A DNA stretch of 64,000 nt from assembly GCF_014196455.1 (NCBI RefSeq), contig NZ_JACIDS010000006.1, positions 310,001 to 374,000 on the forward strand, read 5' to 3'. Below, one piece after another: positions 28,989 through 39,007 of the stretch. Below the pieces are notes generated by a model. It saw only the letters and a list, made by a program, of their open reading frames with translations, was not told where the DNA came from and ran no database searches. How positions within the stretch are numbered: position 1 is the first letter of the stretch; every line of letters begins with the position of its first letter. This DNA comes from Kaistia hirudinis (GTDB lineage: Bacteria > Pseudomonadota > Alphaproteobacteria > Rhizobiales > Kaistiaceae). The position numbers and the translations under genes were made by a program.

Positions 28989-30106
28989 ACGCGCATCGGC
29001 ATCAGGACATAGAGTGCGCTGTCGTCGCCCTCGTCCTGGATCAGGGTCGGCGAGCCCGGATCGGCGAAGCGGAACTCGGCCCGCTCGGTCTTCAGCTGCC
29101 CGGCGATATCGAGCAGATATTTCGAATTGAAGCCGATATCGATCGGGTCGGACGTGTAGTCGACGTCGAGCTCTTCGGTCGCCGAGCCCGAATCCGGATT
29201 GTTGACGCTGAGGGCCAGGCGGCCTTCCGGCGAGAGCGCCAGCTTGACGGCGCGGCCGCGCTCGCTCGCCACGGTCGAGACGCGGTCGACGGCGGCGGAG
29301 AAGGCGCCGCGCTCGACCTTGAGCAGCTTGTCATTGGTCTGCGGGATGACCCGAGCATAGTCGGGGAAGGTGCCGTCGATCAGCTTCGAGGTCAGCACCA
29401 CCGAGCCGAAGGTGACGCGGATCTTGGTCTCGGAAATCTCGATCGTCGCATTGCCCTCGCCGCCCTCGAGCAGCTTCTGGATCTCGCCGACCGTCTTGCG
29501 CGGAATGATGATGCCCGGCATGCCGTCGGCGCCGTCGGGCACAGCGGTCTGCGCGCGGGCGAGGCGGTGGCCGTCCGTCGCTACGGCGCGCAGCAGCGTG
29601 CGGCCCTCGATGGTCGGCGTGTGCAGATAGATGCCGTTCAGATAGTAGCGCGTCTCCTCGGTGGAGATCGCGAACTGCGTCCGGTCGATCAGCGCCTTGA
29701 AGCTCGCGGCGGGCAGCTCGAAGCGGACGGGGAATTCGCCGATGGTGAGATCGGGGAAATCGCTCTCGGGCAGCATCTGCAGCGAGAAATTGGACCGGCC
29801 GGCGCGCACGGTGAGCGTCTGGCCGTCGACGGCCGTCTCCAGCGCGACCTCGGAGCCATCGGGGAGCTTGCGGACGATGTCGTAGAGCATATGCGCCGGA
29901 ACCGTCGTGCCGCCGGCGCGGCCGACATCGGCCGGCACGGTTTCCAGCACCTCGAGATCGAGATCGGTCGCCTTCAGCGTCAGCGCCTGGCCGCTGGCGC
30001 GGATCAGCACATTGGAGAGGATCGGGATCGTGTTCCGCCGCTCGACGACCCGGTGCACATGCGCCAGGGACTTCAGAAGATTGGATCGTTCGAGGGTCGC
30101 TCTCAT
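28985..30106 (-). CDS. dnaN: DNA polymerase III sliding clamp (beta subunit)
   Basis: A 373-residue beta clamp made of three similar domains. The N-terminus MRATLERSNLLKSLAHVHRVVERRNTIPIL and the C-terminal ALYVLMPMRV are typical. The protein encircles DNA and tethers polymerases. Start 30106 is chosen by conservation; the frame continues much further upstream but without family similarity. It overlaps recF and follows dnaA after a terminator, so a dnaN-recF promoter is expected in 30107-30280. Confidence 0.97.
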   Translation of the reverse strand: MRATLERSNLLKSLAHVHRVVERRNTIPILSNVLIRASGQALTLKATDLDLEVLETVPADVGRAGGTTVPAHMLYDIVRKLPDGSEVALETAVDGQTLTVRAGRSNFSLQMLPESDFPDLTIGEFPVRFELPAASFKALIDRTQFAISTEETRYYLNGIYLHTPTIEGRTLLRAVATDGHRLARAQTAVPDGADGMPGIIIPRKTVGEIQKLLEGGEGNATIEISETKIRVTFGSVVLTSKLIDGTFPDYARVIPQTNDKLLKVERGAFSAAVDRVSTVASERGRAVKLALSPEGRLALSVNNPDSGSATEELDVDYTSDPIDIGFNSKYLLDIAGQLKTERAEFRFADPGSPTLIQDEGDDSALYVLMPMRV

Positions 30107-30283
30107 GAAACGCGGAACCTTGACGGAGGGCCGAGACAGCGGCGGCTGAGTAGGACGGGCGCGGGCCGGAGCCCGCCACGGACCGTGGAAATTGGCGGTT
30201 TTGAGGCCGAAAGGCAAGGGGCGGAACGCGCGTTTCGCCATCGGCGCTGCCACGCCGCCGCCACCGGGCGCTCCCGAAACGAA

Positions 30284-30313
30284 AGGCGCCGCCCGGCCGG
30301 GCAGCGCCTCTTT
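30284..30313 (-). terminator. Rho-independent terminator of dnaA
   Basis: Stem 30284-30294 with 30299-30309 and a four-base loop, one G-U pair on the minus strand, then CTTTCGTTTCG-like sequence. It starts 21 bp after the dnaA stop. Confidence 0.7.
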
Positions 30314-30333
30314 CGTTCCGTTCCTCGACGCGC

Positions 30334-31845
30334 TTATTCGTCGATCATGCGCTTCAGCAGCTCGATCTCCTCGGCGAGGGTGCGATCGCCCTGCATGAGT
30401 TCCTCGACCTTGCGCACGGCGTGCAGCACCGTGGTGTGATCGCGTCCGCCGAAGCGGCGGCCGATCTCGGGCAGCGAGCGCGGCGTCAGCGTCTTGGAAA
30501 GATACATCGCGATCTGGCGCGGACGCACGATGGTGCGCGTGCGCCGGCTCGACAGCAGGTCCGCCTTCGAGACGTTGTAATGGCTCGCGACGACCTTCTG
30601 GATGTCCTCGATCTTGACGCGGCGCGGCTCGCGGGCGCCGATCAGGTCGCGCAGCGTCACCTCGGCCGAGGCCATGGTCACGGCCTGGTTGGTGAACTGC
30701 CACTGCGCGACGAGGCGGTTGAGCGCGCCTTCGAGATCGCGGCCGTTCGAGACCACCGACTGGGCGACATATTCGAGAATGGTCTCGGGGATGTCGAGGC
30801 CGGGGTTCTGGGCCTTGGCGACGGCATAGCGGGTCGCGAGGATGTGGCGGCGGAGGTCGAGCTCCGGCGCGCCGATCTCGAAGGCGACGCCGCCGCGCAG
30901 GCGCGAGCGCACGCGCTCGTCCAGCGTTTCGAGATCCGCCGCCGGCCGGTCGGCGGCAACCACCACCTGGCGCGCCCCGTCGATGAGCGCGTTCAGCGTG
31001 TGGCAGAACTCCTGCTGGACCGACTTGCCCTGCAGGAACTGCAGATCGTCGATCAGCAGCAGGTCGATCTCGCGCAGGCCCTCCTTGAAGGCGATCGCCG
31101 ACTGGTTCTTCAGCGCCGCGACGAAGCGGAACATGAAGTGCTCGGCCGTCAGATAGACGATGCGGCGGTTCGGATCGGCGCGGCGCGCGGCCTGGGCGAT
31201 GGCATGCAGCAGATGCGTCTTGCCGCGCCCGACGCCGGCATGGATGTAGAGCGGATTGAACGGCGTCGGCCGGCCGGAGATCGACTCGGCGACGGCGCGT
31301 GCCGCGGCATAGGCGACGCGGTTGGCCGCGCCCTCGCAGAAGGTCTCGAAGGAGAGGCGCGGATCGACCGGCGAGCCGGCGGCGTCATTTTCCATGCGCG
31401 GCGCAGCCATGGCGGCGGGTGCTGCGGCAGCGGTTGGGGCCACGGCCGGCGCAGGAGCGCCCTGCGTCGTGACGGCCGGCTTGTCGGTCTTCGGCTGGAC
31501 GCGAGGCCGCGAGGCGCCGCGCACGATCAGCTCGACCCGGCGCACGCTGGCGAGATCGGCCGCCCAGAGCGTGAGCAGCTTCTCCTGATAATGGGCCTGG
31601 ATCCAGGATTTGAGGAAGCGCGTCGGCACGGAGAGCGTGACGGTGGCCCCGTCAGCGCTTTCGAACTCGACACGGGCGAACCAGCTCGAGAAGACGTCCT
31701 CGCCGAGCTCCGTCCGCAGCCGGCGCTTGACCCGATCCCAGAGGAGGGCGTCCGCACGGCCGCTCATCGTGCCGCCATCCTCGCCGACGACGGTCCGCAG
31801 CGCAGACGTTCCCGCACCGATATCCCCCGTTCTGTCATCGCGCAT
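30334..31845 (-). CDS. dnaA: Chromosomal replication initiator protein DnaA
   Basis: A 503-residue AAA+ initiator. Domain I ([22 protein letters not shown]) is followed by an Ala/Pro linker, an AAA+ core with Walker [12 protein letters not shown] near 205 and Walker [14 protein letters not shown], and the DNA-binding domain with [17 protein letters not shown] near the C-terminus. ATG 31845 has AAAAGGGG upstream; ATG 31767 (MSGRADAL) also has GAGG and would remove 26 non-conserved residues. The rhodanese gene is only 28 bp upstream on the same strand, so dnaA may be read from a promoter before it. Confidence 0.97.
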   Translation of the reverse strand: MRDDRTGDIGAGTSALRTVVGEDGGTMSGRADALLWDRVKRRLRTELGEDVFSSWFARVEFESADGATVTLSVPTRFLKSWIQAHYQEKLLTLWAADLASVRRVELIVRGASRPRVQPKTDKPAVTTQGAPAPAVAPTAAAAPAAMAAPRMENDAAGSPVDPRLSFETFCEGAANRVAYAAARAVAESISGRPTPFNPLYIHAGVGRGKTHLLHAIAQAARRADPNRRIVYLTAEHFMFRFVAALKNQSAIAFKEGLREIDLLLIDDLQFLQGKSVQQEFCHTLNALIDGARQVVVAADRPAADLETLDERVRSRLRGGVAFEIGAPELDLRRHILATRYAVAKAQNPGLDIPETILEYVAQSVVSNGRDLEGALNRLVAQWQFTNQAVTMASAEVTLRDLIGAREPRRVKIEDIQKVVASHYNVSKADLLSSRRTRTIVRPRQIAMYLSKTLTPRSLPEIGRRFGGRDHTTVLHAVRKVEELMQGDRTLAEEIELLKRMIDE

Positions 31846-31873
31846 CGCAGCCCCTTTTCTCTGAACTTCTCAA

Positions 31874-32320
31874 TCAAGACTGAACCCAGGGCAGGCCGGC
31901 GGCCTTCCAGCCGTCTACCTCGCCCCGGTGCCGCTGCTCATCCATCGGGCCTTCGAAACCGCCCGTGATGTTGAAGCAGCGGTCGAAACCTTCCGCTGCC
32001 ATCGCCTTGGCGGCTGCAAGGCTCCTGACCCCCGAACGGCACAGGAAGAAGAGTGCCGTCTCGCTGCCGATGCCGCGGCGCGTCAGCTCTTCAGCCAGCA
32101 CCTCGGCGAAATCCTCGTTCACCGCCATGGCGGGATAGCTCTGCCATTCGACCAGCAGGATCTCCTTGCCGATCGACGACAGGTCGGGAATGCCGACATA
32201 GGCCCACTCGGCCTTGGTCCGCACGTCGATGAGCAGCGCCTGCGGCTCGCTCGACAGCGCCTCGAAGGCCTCCAGGGCCGGAACATCGCCGGCATAGGAG
32301 CCGGCAGGCGAAACAGACAT
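31874..32320 (-). CDS. Rhodanese-like domain protein
   Basis: A 148-residue single rhodanese domain. LLIDVRTKAEWAYVGIPDL is the substrate-entry segment, and the active-site loop is FLCRSGVRS with Cys near residue 94. The C-terminal GGFEGPMDEQRHRG is usual for this bacterial subgroup. Such proteins transfer sulfane sulfur; the acceptor is unknown. The gene lies between a 0.6-kb non-coding region and dnaA, which may make it part of the dnaA transcript. Confidence 0.9.
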   Translation of the reverse strand: MSVSPAGSYAGDVPALEAFEALSSEPQALLIDVRTKAEWAYVGIPDLSSIGKEILLVEWQSYPAMAVNEDFAEVLAEELTRRGIGSETALFFLCRSGVRSLAAAKAMAAEGFDRCFNITGGFEGPMDEQRHRGEVDGWKAAGLPWVQS

Positions 32321-32922
32321 GTCACCCCCTCATGCGCCCGACATTCAAGTCGAATGCAATCCCGAAACAACGCCTCACAAAATCTGGGAAGTCACCTCAA
32401 GCGGTAGACAATAAAGTAACGCACGGAGAAACCGAGTATACACTTACCAATGATCTGATTTTACGCGCGGTCACTCTACGAAACTGAAGAATGGTTCCGC
32501 TCAAACACGAAACCACGTCGGTTGGCCTTGTGGGGGCCGACGACAACTTCTTTCGTCGCCGCTATGAGGGAAAAATACACAGGCACCCCGCCCGCCGCAA
32601 CGCCCGTCCAGACCTCTTCCAACCCCGCGCCTTGCGCCCGGAGGGGGCATCGGCGAAATGCCGAGGCTTAAACCCTTGCGAGTCAAAGGCTTCAATTCCC
32701 GTCCCGCGATAAGTCGTGCAAATCCGTAGCGGGCGAAAAATTTTTGGGTCCGGCCACTTGACTCGACCGGAATCGGATCGCCGCGGAGATCGTCCAGATT
32801 ACCAAGAGATAACATACTGATATCTATGGGGAAATTATGTCAGGGTGACGATTGCGAGACAGTCGCGAAAGGGGCCCGAAATGCCTGCGGAACAGGCAGT
32901 CAGACGCTTATGCGCATAACAA
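32321..32922. other. Relatively AT-rich non-coding region upstream of rhodanese-dnaA
   Basis: About 600 bp with no convincing ORF and visibly lower GC than the flanks, containing AAAAATTTTTGGG (near 32736-32748), GATAACATACTGATATC (near 32808) and the 12-bp palindrome TTATGCGCATAA (32908-32919). Three GANTC sites lie at 32680, 32760 and 32770. It probably carries the promoter of the rhodanese-dnaA unit. No cluster of perfect DnaA boxes was seen, so I do not call it an origin. Confidence 0.5.
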
Positions 32923-32947
32923 AAAGCCCGGCCGAGGGCCGGGCTTT
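32923..32947 (-). terminator. Rho-independent terminator of rpsT
   Basis: An 11-bp perfect stem (AAAGCCCGGCC with GGCCGGGCTTT) and three-base loop, ending in TTTTTG on the minus strand, 23 bp after the rpsT stop. Confidence 0.9.
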
Positions 32948-32969
32948 CCGCAAATCTGTGAATGAAATA

Positions 32970-33236
32970 TCAGGCCGAGAGGGCCTTCACGCGCGCTGCA
33001 AGACGCGAGACCTTGCGCGAGGCGGTGTTCTTGTGAACCACGCCCTTCTGGGCGGCGCGCATCAGCTCGGGCTGGGCGGCGCGGAATGCCTCGGCGGCGG
33101 CGCCGGCGTCGCCGGAGGCGATCGCCTCCTCGACCTTGCGCACGAAGGTGCGGACGCGGCTGCGGCGATTACGGTTGACTTCGGTCCGACGCGCGATCTT
33201 GCGGGCGGCCTTCTTGGCGGACGGTGTATTGGCCAT
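32970..33236 (-). CDS. rpsT: 30S ribosomal protein S20
   Basis: An 88-residue, Lys/Arg-rich ribosomal protein: [27 protein letters not shown] at the start, and [20 protein letters not shown] near the end, both typical of bS20. It binds 16S rRNA in the 30S body. A good hairpin terminator follows. It lies on the same strand as dnaA, separated by the non-coding region and the rhodanese gene. Confidence 0.97.
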   Translation of the reverse strand: MANTPSAKKAARKIARRTEVNRNRRSRVRTFVRKVEEAIASGDAGAAAEAFRAAQPELMRAAQKGVVHKNTASRKVSRLAARVKALSA

Positions 33237-33383
33237 TAAGGGCCTTCCTGCTCAATTCGTTCGTGTCAGTCCGCTCCGGCGACGTCCAAGGCGCGCCTGG
33301 AGGGCGGGCGGCACGGCCGCCCCGTTCGAGGTCGCCCTTATAGTCGGGTGTGGCGGGGCCGTCAATCGCGGAGGCGGGCGTTT

Positions 33384-34157
33384 TCAGCGGTTCCGGAATG
33401 CCGGGGCCCGCTTCTCGAGGAAGGCGGCCATGCCCTCGCGCGCATCCTCCGTCGCGAAGAGCGAATGGAACAGCCGCCGCTCGCCGCGGATGCCCTCGGC
33501 CAGCGGCGTCTCGAAGGCGCGGTTGACCGCCTCCTTGGCGAGGAGGGCGGAGCTCCGCGCGAGGCCCGCGACCTTGGCGGCGACGGCGAGCGCCGTGTCC
33601 ATCAGCTCGGCGGCGGGCACCACGCGGGAGACGAGGCCGATGCGCTCCGCCTCCGCCGCATCGACCAGCCGGCCGGTCAGCACCATGTCCATGGTCTTGG
33701 CCTTGCCAACCGCACGCGCGAGCCGCTGCGTGCCGCCGGCACCCGGCATCAGGCCGAGCGTGACCTCGGGCTGGCCGAATTTTGCGCTGTCCGCCGCGAT
33801 GACGATGTCGCACATGAGCGCCAGCTCGCACCCGCCGCCGAGCGCGAAGCCCGACACGGCCGCGATGACGGGCTTGCGGACGGCGGCGAGGCGTTCCCAG
33901 GCGGCGACGAAGTCGTTCTCGATCAGATCGACATAGGAGAGCGGCTGCATCTCGCGGATATCCGCGCCTGCGGCGAACGCCTTCTCCGATCCCGTCAGCA
34001 CGATGGCGCCGATCGCCGCATCGGCCTCGAAGGCGTCGAGGGCGGCATTGAGCTCGGTGACGAGCTGGCGGCTCAGCGCATTGAGCGCCTTCGGCCGGTC
34101 GAGCCGGACGAGCCCGACCGCGCCATGCGTCTCGACGATGATGGTCTCGTAGGACAT
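33384..34157 (-). CDS. Enoyl-CoA hydratase
   Basis: A 257-residue crotonase-fold enzyme. The oxyanion-hole segments are [10 protein letters not shown] and [14 protein letters not shown], and the catalytic glutamates fall in GGGCELAL and [20 protein letters not shown]. It hydrates trans-2-enoyl-CoA in beta-oxidation. Start 34157 (MSYETI) is set by conservation and GGAAAG upstream; the open frame extends to 34277 into the repeat. It is placed between rpsT and mutM as in related genomes. Confidence 0.92.
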   Translation of the reverse strand: MSYETIIVETHGAVGLVRLDRPKALNALSRQLVTELNAALDAFEADAAIGAIVLTGSEKAFAAGADIREMQPLSYVDLIENDFVAAWERLAAVRKPVIAAVSGFALGGGCELALMCDIVIAADSAKFGQPEVTLGLMPGAGGTQRLARAVGKAKTMDMVLTGRLVDAAEAERIGLVSRVVPAAELMDTALAVAAKVAGLARSSALLAKEAVNRAFETPLAEGIRGERRLFHSLFATEDAREGMAAFLEKRAPAFRNR

Positions 34158-34214
34158 GCCTTGCTTTCCTTGGGACCGATCGACACGCGCCGTCCCTCTG
34201 TCGGTTTCCGGGGT

Positions 34215-34309
34215 GTCATGGCCGGGCTCGACCCGGCCATCCAGCCTTCCGGCGTTTTCGTCCTGATAGAACGACAAGTCTGGATTGCCGGGTCAAGCCC
34301 GGCGATGAC
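34215..34309. repeat. REPIN-like palindromic repeat, copy 3 (diverged)
   Basis: A 95-bp element with the outer pattern GTCATGGCCGGG ... CCCGGCGATGAC and inner ATCCAG/CTGGAT arms. It has the same size and organisation as copies 1 and 2, but the central sequence differs. It lies between mutM and the enoyl-CoA hydratase gene. Confidence 0.75.
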
Positions 34310-34401
34310 AGGTGTGGGGCCTCTTTGGGAACGCGATCCGCCGGCGCCTGTTCGTGCATGCGCCAAGACCCGTGGTGGCTCCCGTTGCGGCGTCGACCGT
34401 C

Positions 34402-35265
34402 TCAGCGCTGGCAGCGCCGGCAATGAAAGGTGGAGCGGCCGGACTGCACGGTGCGCTCGACGACGCCGTCGCAGGAAGGGCGCGGGCAGGGCTCGCCCTC
34501 CCGGTCATAGACGCGGAACGTGTGCTGGAAATAGCCGAGCTCGCCATTTGCCTGGCGATGGTCGCGCAGCGACGAGCCGCCCGCCGCGATCGCCTCGCCG
34601 AGCACGTCGCGGATAGCGGTGGCGAGACGGGCGGTATCGGCGGGCGAGAGCGAGCCGGCGGCCCGCTCGGGCGAGAGCTCGGCCCGGTGCAGCGCCTCGC
34701 AGACATAGATATTGCCGAGTCCGGCGATGAGGCGCTGGTCCAGCAGGGCCGCCTTCAGCGGTGTCCGCTTGCCCGCGAACAGGGCGTCCAGCACCGCGCC
34801 GCCGAATTCATTGCCGACCGGCTCGACGCCGAGGGCGCGCAGATGCGGATTGGCGTCGGCACCCGCGCGCAGCGCCAGATCCATGAAGCCGAAGCGGCGC
34901 GGGTCGTTGTAGACGATGCGAAAGCCGTTCGAGAGGTGGAAGACGACATGGTCATGCGCCGCCTGCTTGTCGCGCGGATGATAGAAGATGCCGGGCGTCG
35001 CGCTGGCGCCCCCTTCCTCGATCCGGAACGAGCCGGACATGCCGAGATGCATGATGACCAGCGCGCCGTCGTCGAGATCGGCGAGGAGATATTTGGCGCG
35101 CCGGCCGAGCGCCGTGACGGTCCGCCCGCCGACCCGTTCCGCGAAGCGCGCGGGGAAGGGGAAGCGCAGGTCCGGCCGCCTCAGTTCGACGCGGTCGATC
35201 CGCGCGCCCTCAAGGGCGGGGCGGAGACCGAGGCGGACGGTTTCGACTTCGGGAAGCTCTGGCAT
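34402..35265 (-). CDS. mutM: Formamidopyrimidine-DNA glycosylase
   Basis: A 287-residue base-excision glycosylase/lyase for 8-oxoguanine. The processed N-terminus [13 protein letters not shown] supplies the catalytic Pro and Glu; HLGMSGSF is the conserved middle segment, and the C-terminal zinc finger has [20 protein letters not shown] then CRRC, which binds DNA. Domain order and length are complete. It is divergent from ubiE. Confidence 0.97.
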   Translation of the reverse strand: MPELPEVETVRLGLRPALEGARIDRVELRRPDLRFPFPARFAERVGGRTVTALGRRAKYLLADLDDGALVIMHLGMSGSFRIEEGGASATPGIFYHPRDKQAAHDHVVFHLSNGFRIVYNDPRRFGFMDLALRAGADANPHLRALGVEPVGNEFGGAVLDALFAGKRTPLKAALLDQRLIAGLGNIYVCEALHRAELSPERAAGSLSPADTARLATAIRDVLGEAIAAGGSSLRDHRQANGELGYFQHTFRVYDREGEPCPRPSCDGVVERTVQSGRSTFHCRRCQR

Positions 35266-35370
35266 GATCGCGCTGCGTCGATGGTGATCGCCTCTCTCCG
35301 TGGCGCGGGGGACCGCGTTCCGCTATCAAGGCGTTGGATCGGTATCGGGTAATATAAGGAGTTGCGCACC

Positions 35371-36147
35371 ATGACGACCGAAACTTCGGCGAACGGGTCG
35401 CGCGAGCGTGCGTCTTTCGGCTTTGCGGACGTGGATCTCGGCGCCAAGCAGGGCATGGTCGACGCCGTGTTCCACAAGGTGGCGTCGCGCTACGACCTGA
35501 TGAACGACTTCATGTCGGCCGGCCTGCACCGCGTCTGGAAGGACGCGATGGTCTCCTGGCTGGCACCGCCCTCCGGCCGCGATTTCGAAGGCCTGGATGT
35601 GGCCGGCGGAACCGGCGACATCGCCTTCCGCATCGTCGAGCGCTCGCGCGGACGCGCCCGCGAGATCGTCTGCGACATCAATGCCTCGATGCTGGAGGTC
35701 GGCCGCGAGCGCGCCCGCAAGCGCCATCTCGATGGCAATGTCGAGTTCATCGAGGGCAATGCCGAGGAGCTGCCCTTCGCCAGCGGCCGGTTCGACGCCT
35801 ATACGATCGCCTTCGGCATCCGCAACGTGCCGCGCATCGACGAGGCGCTGAAGGAGGCCTATCGCGTCCTGAAGCCGGGCGGGCGTTTCCTCTGCCTCGA
35901 ATTTTCCGCCGTGGACGTGCCCGTGCTGGACAAGATCTACGACCTCTATTCCTTCCACGCGATCCCGGCGATGGGCGGCGTCGTGGCTGGCGACAAGGAC
36001 AGCTACCGCTATCTGGTCGAATCGATCCGCCGCTTCCCGCACCAGGAACGCTTCGCGGAGATGATCCGCCGCGCCGGCTTCGCGCGGGTCGAATATCGCA
36101 ATCTCACCGGCGGCATTGCCGCGATCCATTCGGGCTGGAAAATCTGA
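35371..36147 (+). CDS. ubiE: Ubiquinone/menaquinone biosynthesis C-methyltransferase
   Basis: A 258-residue SAM methyltransferase. [20 protein letters not shown] opens the conserved region, [14 protein letters not shown] is the SAM motif I and [28 protein letters not shown] is UbiE-specific. It methylates the quinone ring in ubiquinone synthesis. ATG 35371 follows ATAAGGAG. It starts a close run with ubiB (5 bp) and coaBC. Confidence 0.97.
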   Translation: MTTETSANGSRERASFGFADVDLGAKQGMVDAVFHKVASRYDLMNDFMSAGLHRVWKDAMVSWLAPPSGRDFEGLDVAGGTGDIAFRIVERSRGRAREIVCDINASMLEVGRERARKRHLDGNVEFIEGNAEELPFASGRFDAYTIAFGIRNVPRIDEALKEAYRVLKPGGRFLCLEFSAVDVPVLDKIYDLYSFHAIPAMGGVVAGDKDSYRYLVESIRRFPHQERFAEMIRRAGFARVEYRNLTGGIAAIHSGWKI

Positions 36148-36151
36148 GGCC

Positions 36152-37726
36152 ATGGCGATCCGCCCCGCCAGCCTCTTCCGCCTCGCCGCGGCCGGCTATG
36201 TGCTGGCCCGCGAGGGCGCCTTCGGCATTGTCGATCTCGATGAGCTGCCGCCTCAGGCCGTCTTCATGGTGCGCGCCCTGCGCCTTCTGGAACGGCGCGC
36301 GGTCAAGGGCGAGGATCGCGGCACGCGCATCACCGCCGCGCTGAACCGGCTCGGCCCGTCCTATGTGAAGCTCGGTCAGTTCATGGCGACGCGGCCCGAT
36401 TTCGTCGGCGAGGATGTCGCCGAGGCGCTCGGGCGGCTGCGCGACGAGATCGAGCCCTTCGGCGAGGCCGCGGCGCGCGTCGTCATCGCGCGCGATCTCG
36501 GCAAGCCGGTCGAGCAGCTCTATGCGAGCTTCTCGCCGCCGATCGCCGCCGCCTCGATCGCGCAGGTGCACAAGGCGAGCCGGGTCAATGCCGACGGCTC
36601 TCGCGACGATGTCGCGGTCAAGGTGCTGCGGCCAGGCGTACGCCATCGCTTCAAGCGCGACCTTTCCACCTTCTACGCCGGCGCCCGGCTGGTGGAGGCC
36701 ATGGATCCGGCGATGCAGCGGCTGCGGCCGATCGCCGTCGTCGACACGCTCGCCCGCTCGGTCTCGCTGGAGATGGATCTGCGCCTTGAGGCCGCCGCGC
36801 TTTCGGAGATGGCGGAACGCACCAAGGGCGATCCGGGATTTCGCGTCCCGAAGGTCGATTGGCAGCGGACCTCGCGCGATGTGCTGACGCTCGAATGGAT
36901 CGACGGGGTCAAACTCTCCGATCCCGCGGGGATCGAGGCCGCCGGCCATGACCTCAGCGAGGTCGCGGTCCGGCTGATGCAGTCCTTCCTGCGCCATGCG
37001 GTTCGCGACGGCTTCTTCCATGCCGACATGCACCAGGGCAATCTCTTCGTCGATCCGGCCGGCAACATCGTCGCGGTCGATTTCGGCATTATGGGCCGGC
37101 TCGGCAAGGCGGAGCGACGGTTCCTCGCCGAGATCCTGTTCGGGTTCATCCGGCGCGACTATCGGCGCATCGCGGAGGTGCATTTCGAGGCGGGCTATGT
37201 GCCGCCGCGCCACACGGTCGAGGATTTTGCACAGGCGCTGCGCGCCATCGGCGAGCCGATCCACGGCCAGGCGGCGAGCGACATCTCCATGGCGCGGCTG
37301 CTGACGCTGCTGTTCGAGATCACCGAGATCTTCGACATGCGCACGCGGCCGGAACTCCTGATGCTGCAGAAGACCATGGTCGTGGTCGAGGGCGTCGCGC
37401 GCTCGCTCGATCCGAAATTCGACATGTGGCGCGCCTCGGAGCCTGTGGTCGGCGAGTGGATCGAGCGCAATCTCGGGCCGGTGGGCAAGATCGAGGAAGC
37501 CGCCTCGGGCGTCGGCGCCTTCGGCCGCGCGGCGGCACGCGTTCCGGCGCTGATCGACAATGCGGCGAAGCTCGCCGGGCGGCTCCGTGCCGCGACGGAG
37601 GAGGGGATCACGCTCTCGCCCGAGACGGTCGAGGCGATCGGGCGCGCCGAGGGGCGCGGCAATCGCTGGCTCACCATCGGCATCTGGGCCGTCGCCGTCC
37701 TGCTCGCCATCCTGGTGCTGCGATGA
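36152..37726 (+). CDS. ubiB: UbiB-family atypical kinase of ubiquinone biosynthesis
   Basis: A 524-residue ABC1/ADCK-family protein. LGPSYVKLGQFMATRPDFVG carries the family KxGQ motif, AAASIAQVHKA the Ala-rich nucleotide loop, VAVKVLRPG the lysine, FFHADMHQGNLFVD the catalytic loop and AVDFGIMGRLG the metal motif. Two hydrophobic segments close the C-terminus (last about 15 residues, WAVAVLLAILVL). It supports ubiquinone formation, probably as an ATPase. Confidence 0.95.
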   Translation: MAIRPASLFRLAAAGYVLAREGAFGIVDLDELPPQAVFMVRALRLLERRAVKGEDRGTRITAALNRLGPSYVKLGQFMATRPDFVGEDVAEALGRLRDEIEPFGEAAARVVIARDLGKPVEQLYASFSPPIAAASIAQVHKASRVNADGSRDDVAVKVLRPGVRHRFKRDLSTFYAGARLVEAMDPAMQRLRPIAVVDTLARSVSLEMDLRLEAAALSEMAERTKGDPGFRVPKVDWQRTSRDVLTLEWIDGVKLSDPAGIEAAGHDLSEVAVRLMQSFLRHAVRDGFFHADMHQGNLFVDPAGNIVAVDFGIMGRLGKAERRFLAEILFGFIRRDYRRIAEVHFEAGYVPPRHTVEDFAQALRAIGEPIHGQAASDISMARLLTLLFEITEIFDMRTRPELLMLQKTMVVVEGVARSLDPKFDMWRASEPVVGEWIERNLGPVGKIEEAASGVGAFGRAAARVPALIDNAAKLAGRLRAATEEGITLSPETVEAIGRAEGRGNRWLTIGIWAVAVLLAILVLR

Positions 37727-37789
37727 GCGCGGCCGCCGTTTGCCGGCCGGATGTGGCATGATGCGGGGCGGCCGTCCGGAGTGCGTTTC

Positions 37790-39007
37790 ATGAGTTCGCT
37801 CGCCTCGCGCAACATCCTCCTCGTCATCGGCGGCGGCATCGCCGCCTACAAGGCGCTCGACCTGATCCGCCGCCTCAGGGAGCGCGGCGCGGCGGTCACG
37901 GTCGTGATGACAAAGGCCGCCTGCGAATTCGTGACGCCGCTCGCCGCCGGCGCGCTTTCGGGAACCAAGGTGTTCATGGAGCTGTTCGACCGGGCCGACG
38001 AGCACGATGTCGGTCATATCCGCCTGGCGCGCGGCGCCGACCTCGTGATCGTGGCGCCGGCGACCGCCGATCTGATGGCCAAGATGGCCGGCGGCCATGC
38101 CGACGATCTGGCGAGCGCCGTGCTGCTCGCTTCCGACCGGCCGATCCTGCTCGCGCCGGCCATGAACCCCCTCATGTGGGCGAATGCCGCGACACGGCGC
38201 AACGCCGCCCTGCTCGCCGAGGACGGCAAGCATTTCGTCGGTCCGGACGCCGGCGAGATGGCCGAGCGCGGCGAGGCGGGTGTCGGTCGCATGGCCGAGC
38301 CGCTCGCGATCGCCGCGGCCGCCGAGGCGATCCTCGCCCCCGTCGTCGGTCCGCTCTCCGGCCGCCATGTCATCGTGACCGCCGGGCCGACGCATGAGCC
38401 GATCGATCCGGTGCGCTATATCGCCAACCGCTCCTCGGGCAAGCAGGGCTATGCGATCGCCGCCGCCGCCGCTGCTGCCGGCGCGCGGGTGACCCTCGTC
38501 AGCGGGCCGGTCGATCTCGCTCCGCCGGTCGGCGTCACCGTCATCGAGATCGAGACGGCGCGCGACATGCTGGCGGCCGTCGAGATCGCGCTGCCGGCCG
38601 ATGTCGCGATCTTCGCCGCCGCGGTCGCCGATTGGCGCCCGGTGCATGAGGCCGCATCCAAGATCAAGAAGGATGGCAGCGGCGCGGCGCCGCCGCTCGC
38701 CATGACCGAGAACCCCGACATCCTCGCGACCATCGCGCATCGCTCCGCCGGCCGTCCCGGCCTCGTCGTCGGCTTCGCCGCCGAAACCGACGATCTCATC
38801 GCCAATGCGTCAGTGAAGCTGAACAAGAAGGGGTGCGACGTGATCGTCGCCAATGATGTCTCGGCCGAGGGGGGTGTGATGGGCGGGGCGGAGAACGAGG
38901 TCGCTCTGGTGACTTCGGAGGGCATCGAGCGCTGGCCGCGCATGCCGAAGGGCGAGGTCGGCCGCCGTCTCGTCGCCTGGATCGGCGCGCGTCTCGCCAA
39001 TGGCTGA
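37790..39007 (+). CDS. coaBC: Bifunctional phosphopantothenoylcysteine decarboxylase / phosphopantothenate-cysteine ligase
   Basis: A 405-residue enzyme for two steps of coenzyme A synthesis. The flavin-binding CoaC half has GGGIAAYKALDLIRRL, the His segment EHDVGHIRLARGAD and APAMNPLMW. The CoaB half has VTAGPTHEPIDPVRYIANRSSGKQG and the KIKKDG motif. The loop that reads ACGDxGxGRM in E. coli is AERGEAGVGRM here, so the Cys seen there is replaced. The stop overlaps the next gene by 8 bp. ATG 37790 follows CGGAG. Confidence 0.94.
   Translation: MSSLASRNILLVIGGGIAAYKALDLIRRLRERGAAVTVVMTKAACEFVTPLAAGALSGTKVFMELFDRADEHDVGHIRLARGADLVIVAPATADLMAKMAGGHADDLASAVLLASDRPILLAPAMNPLMWANAATRRNAALLAEDGKHFVGPDAGEMAERGEAGVGRMAEPLAIAAAAEAILAPVVGPLSGRHVIVTAGPTHEPIDPVRYIANRSSGKQGYAIAAAAAAAGARVTLVSGPVDLAPPVGVTVIEIETARDMLAAVEIALPADVAIFAAAVADWRPVHEAASKIKKDGSGAAPPLAMTENPDILATIAHRSAGRPGLVVGFAAETDDLIANASVKLNKKGCDVIVANDVSAEGGVMGGAENEVALVTSEGIERWPRMPKGEVGRRLVAWIGARLANG

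Noticed and set aside
32640-32715. tRNA-like stretch (CTTCAATTCCCGTCCCG)
   Set aside because: Only a T-loop-like phrase; no cloverleaf can be built.
32501-32815. Small ORF of 104 codons in the dnaA upstream region
   Set aside because: No ribosome binding site and no recognisable protein features.
32321-32922. Replication origin upstream of dnaA
   Set aside because: No cluster of perfect DnaA boxes, and origins in this order are usually elsewhere; kept only as a regulatory region.
36104-38740. Long open frame opposite ubiB-coaBC (878 codons)
   Set aside because: It is antisense to two well-conserved genes and is Arg/Asp/Gly-rich without known motifs; high GC creates such frames.
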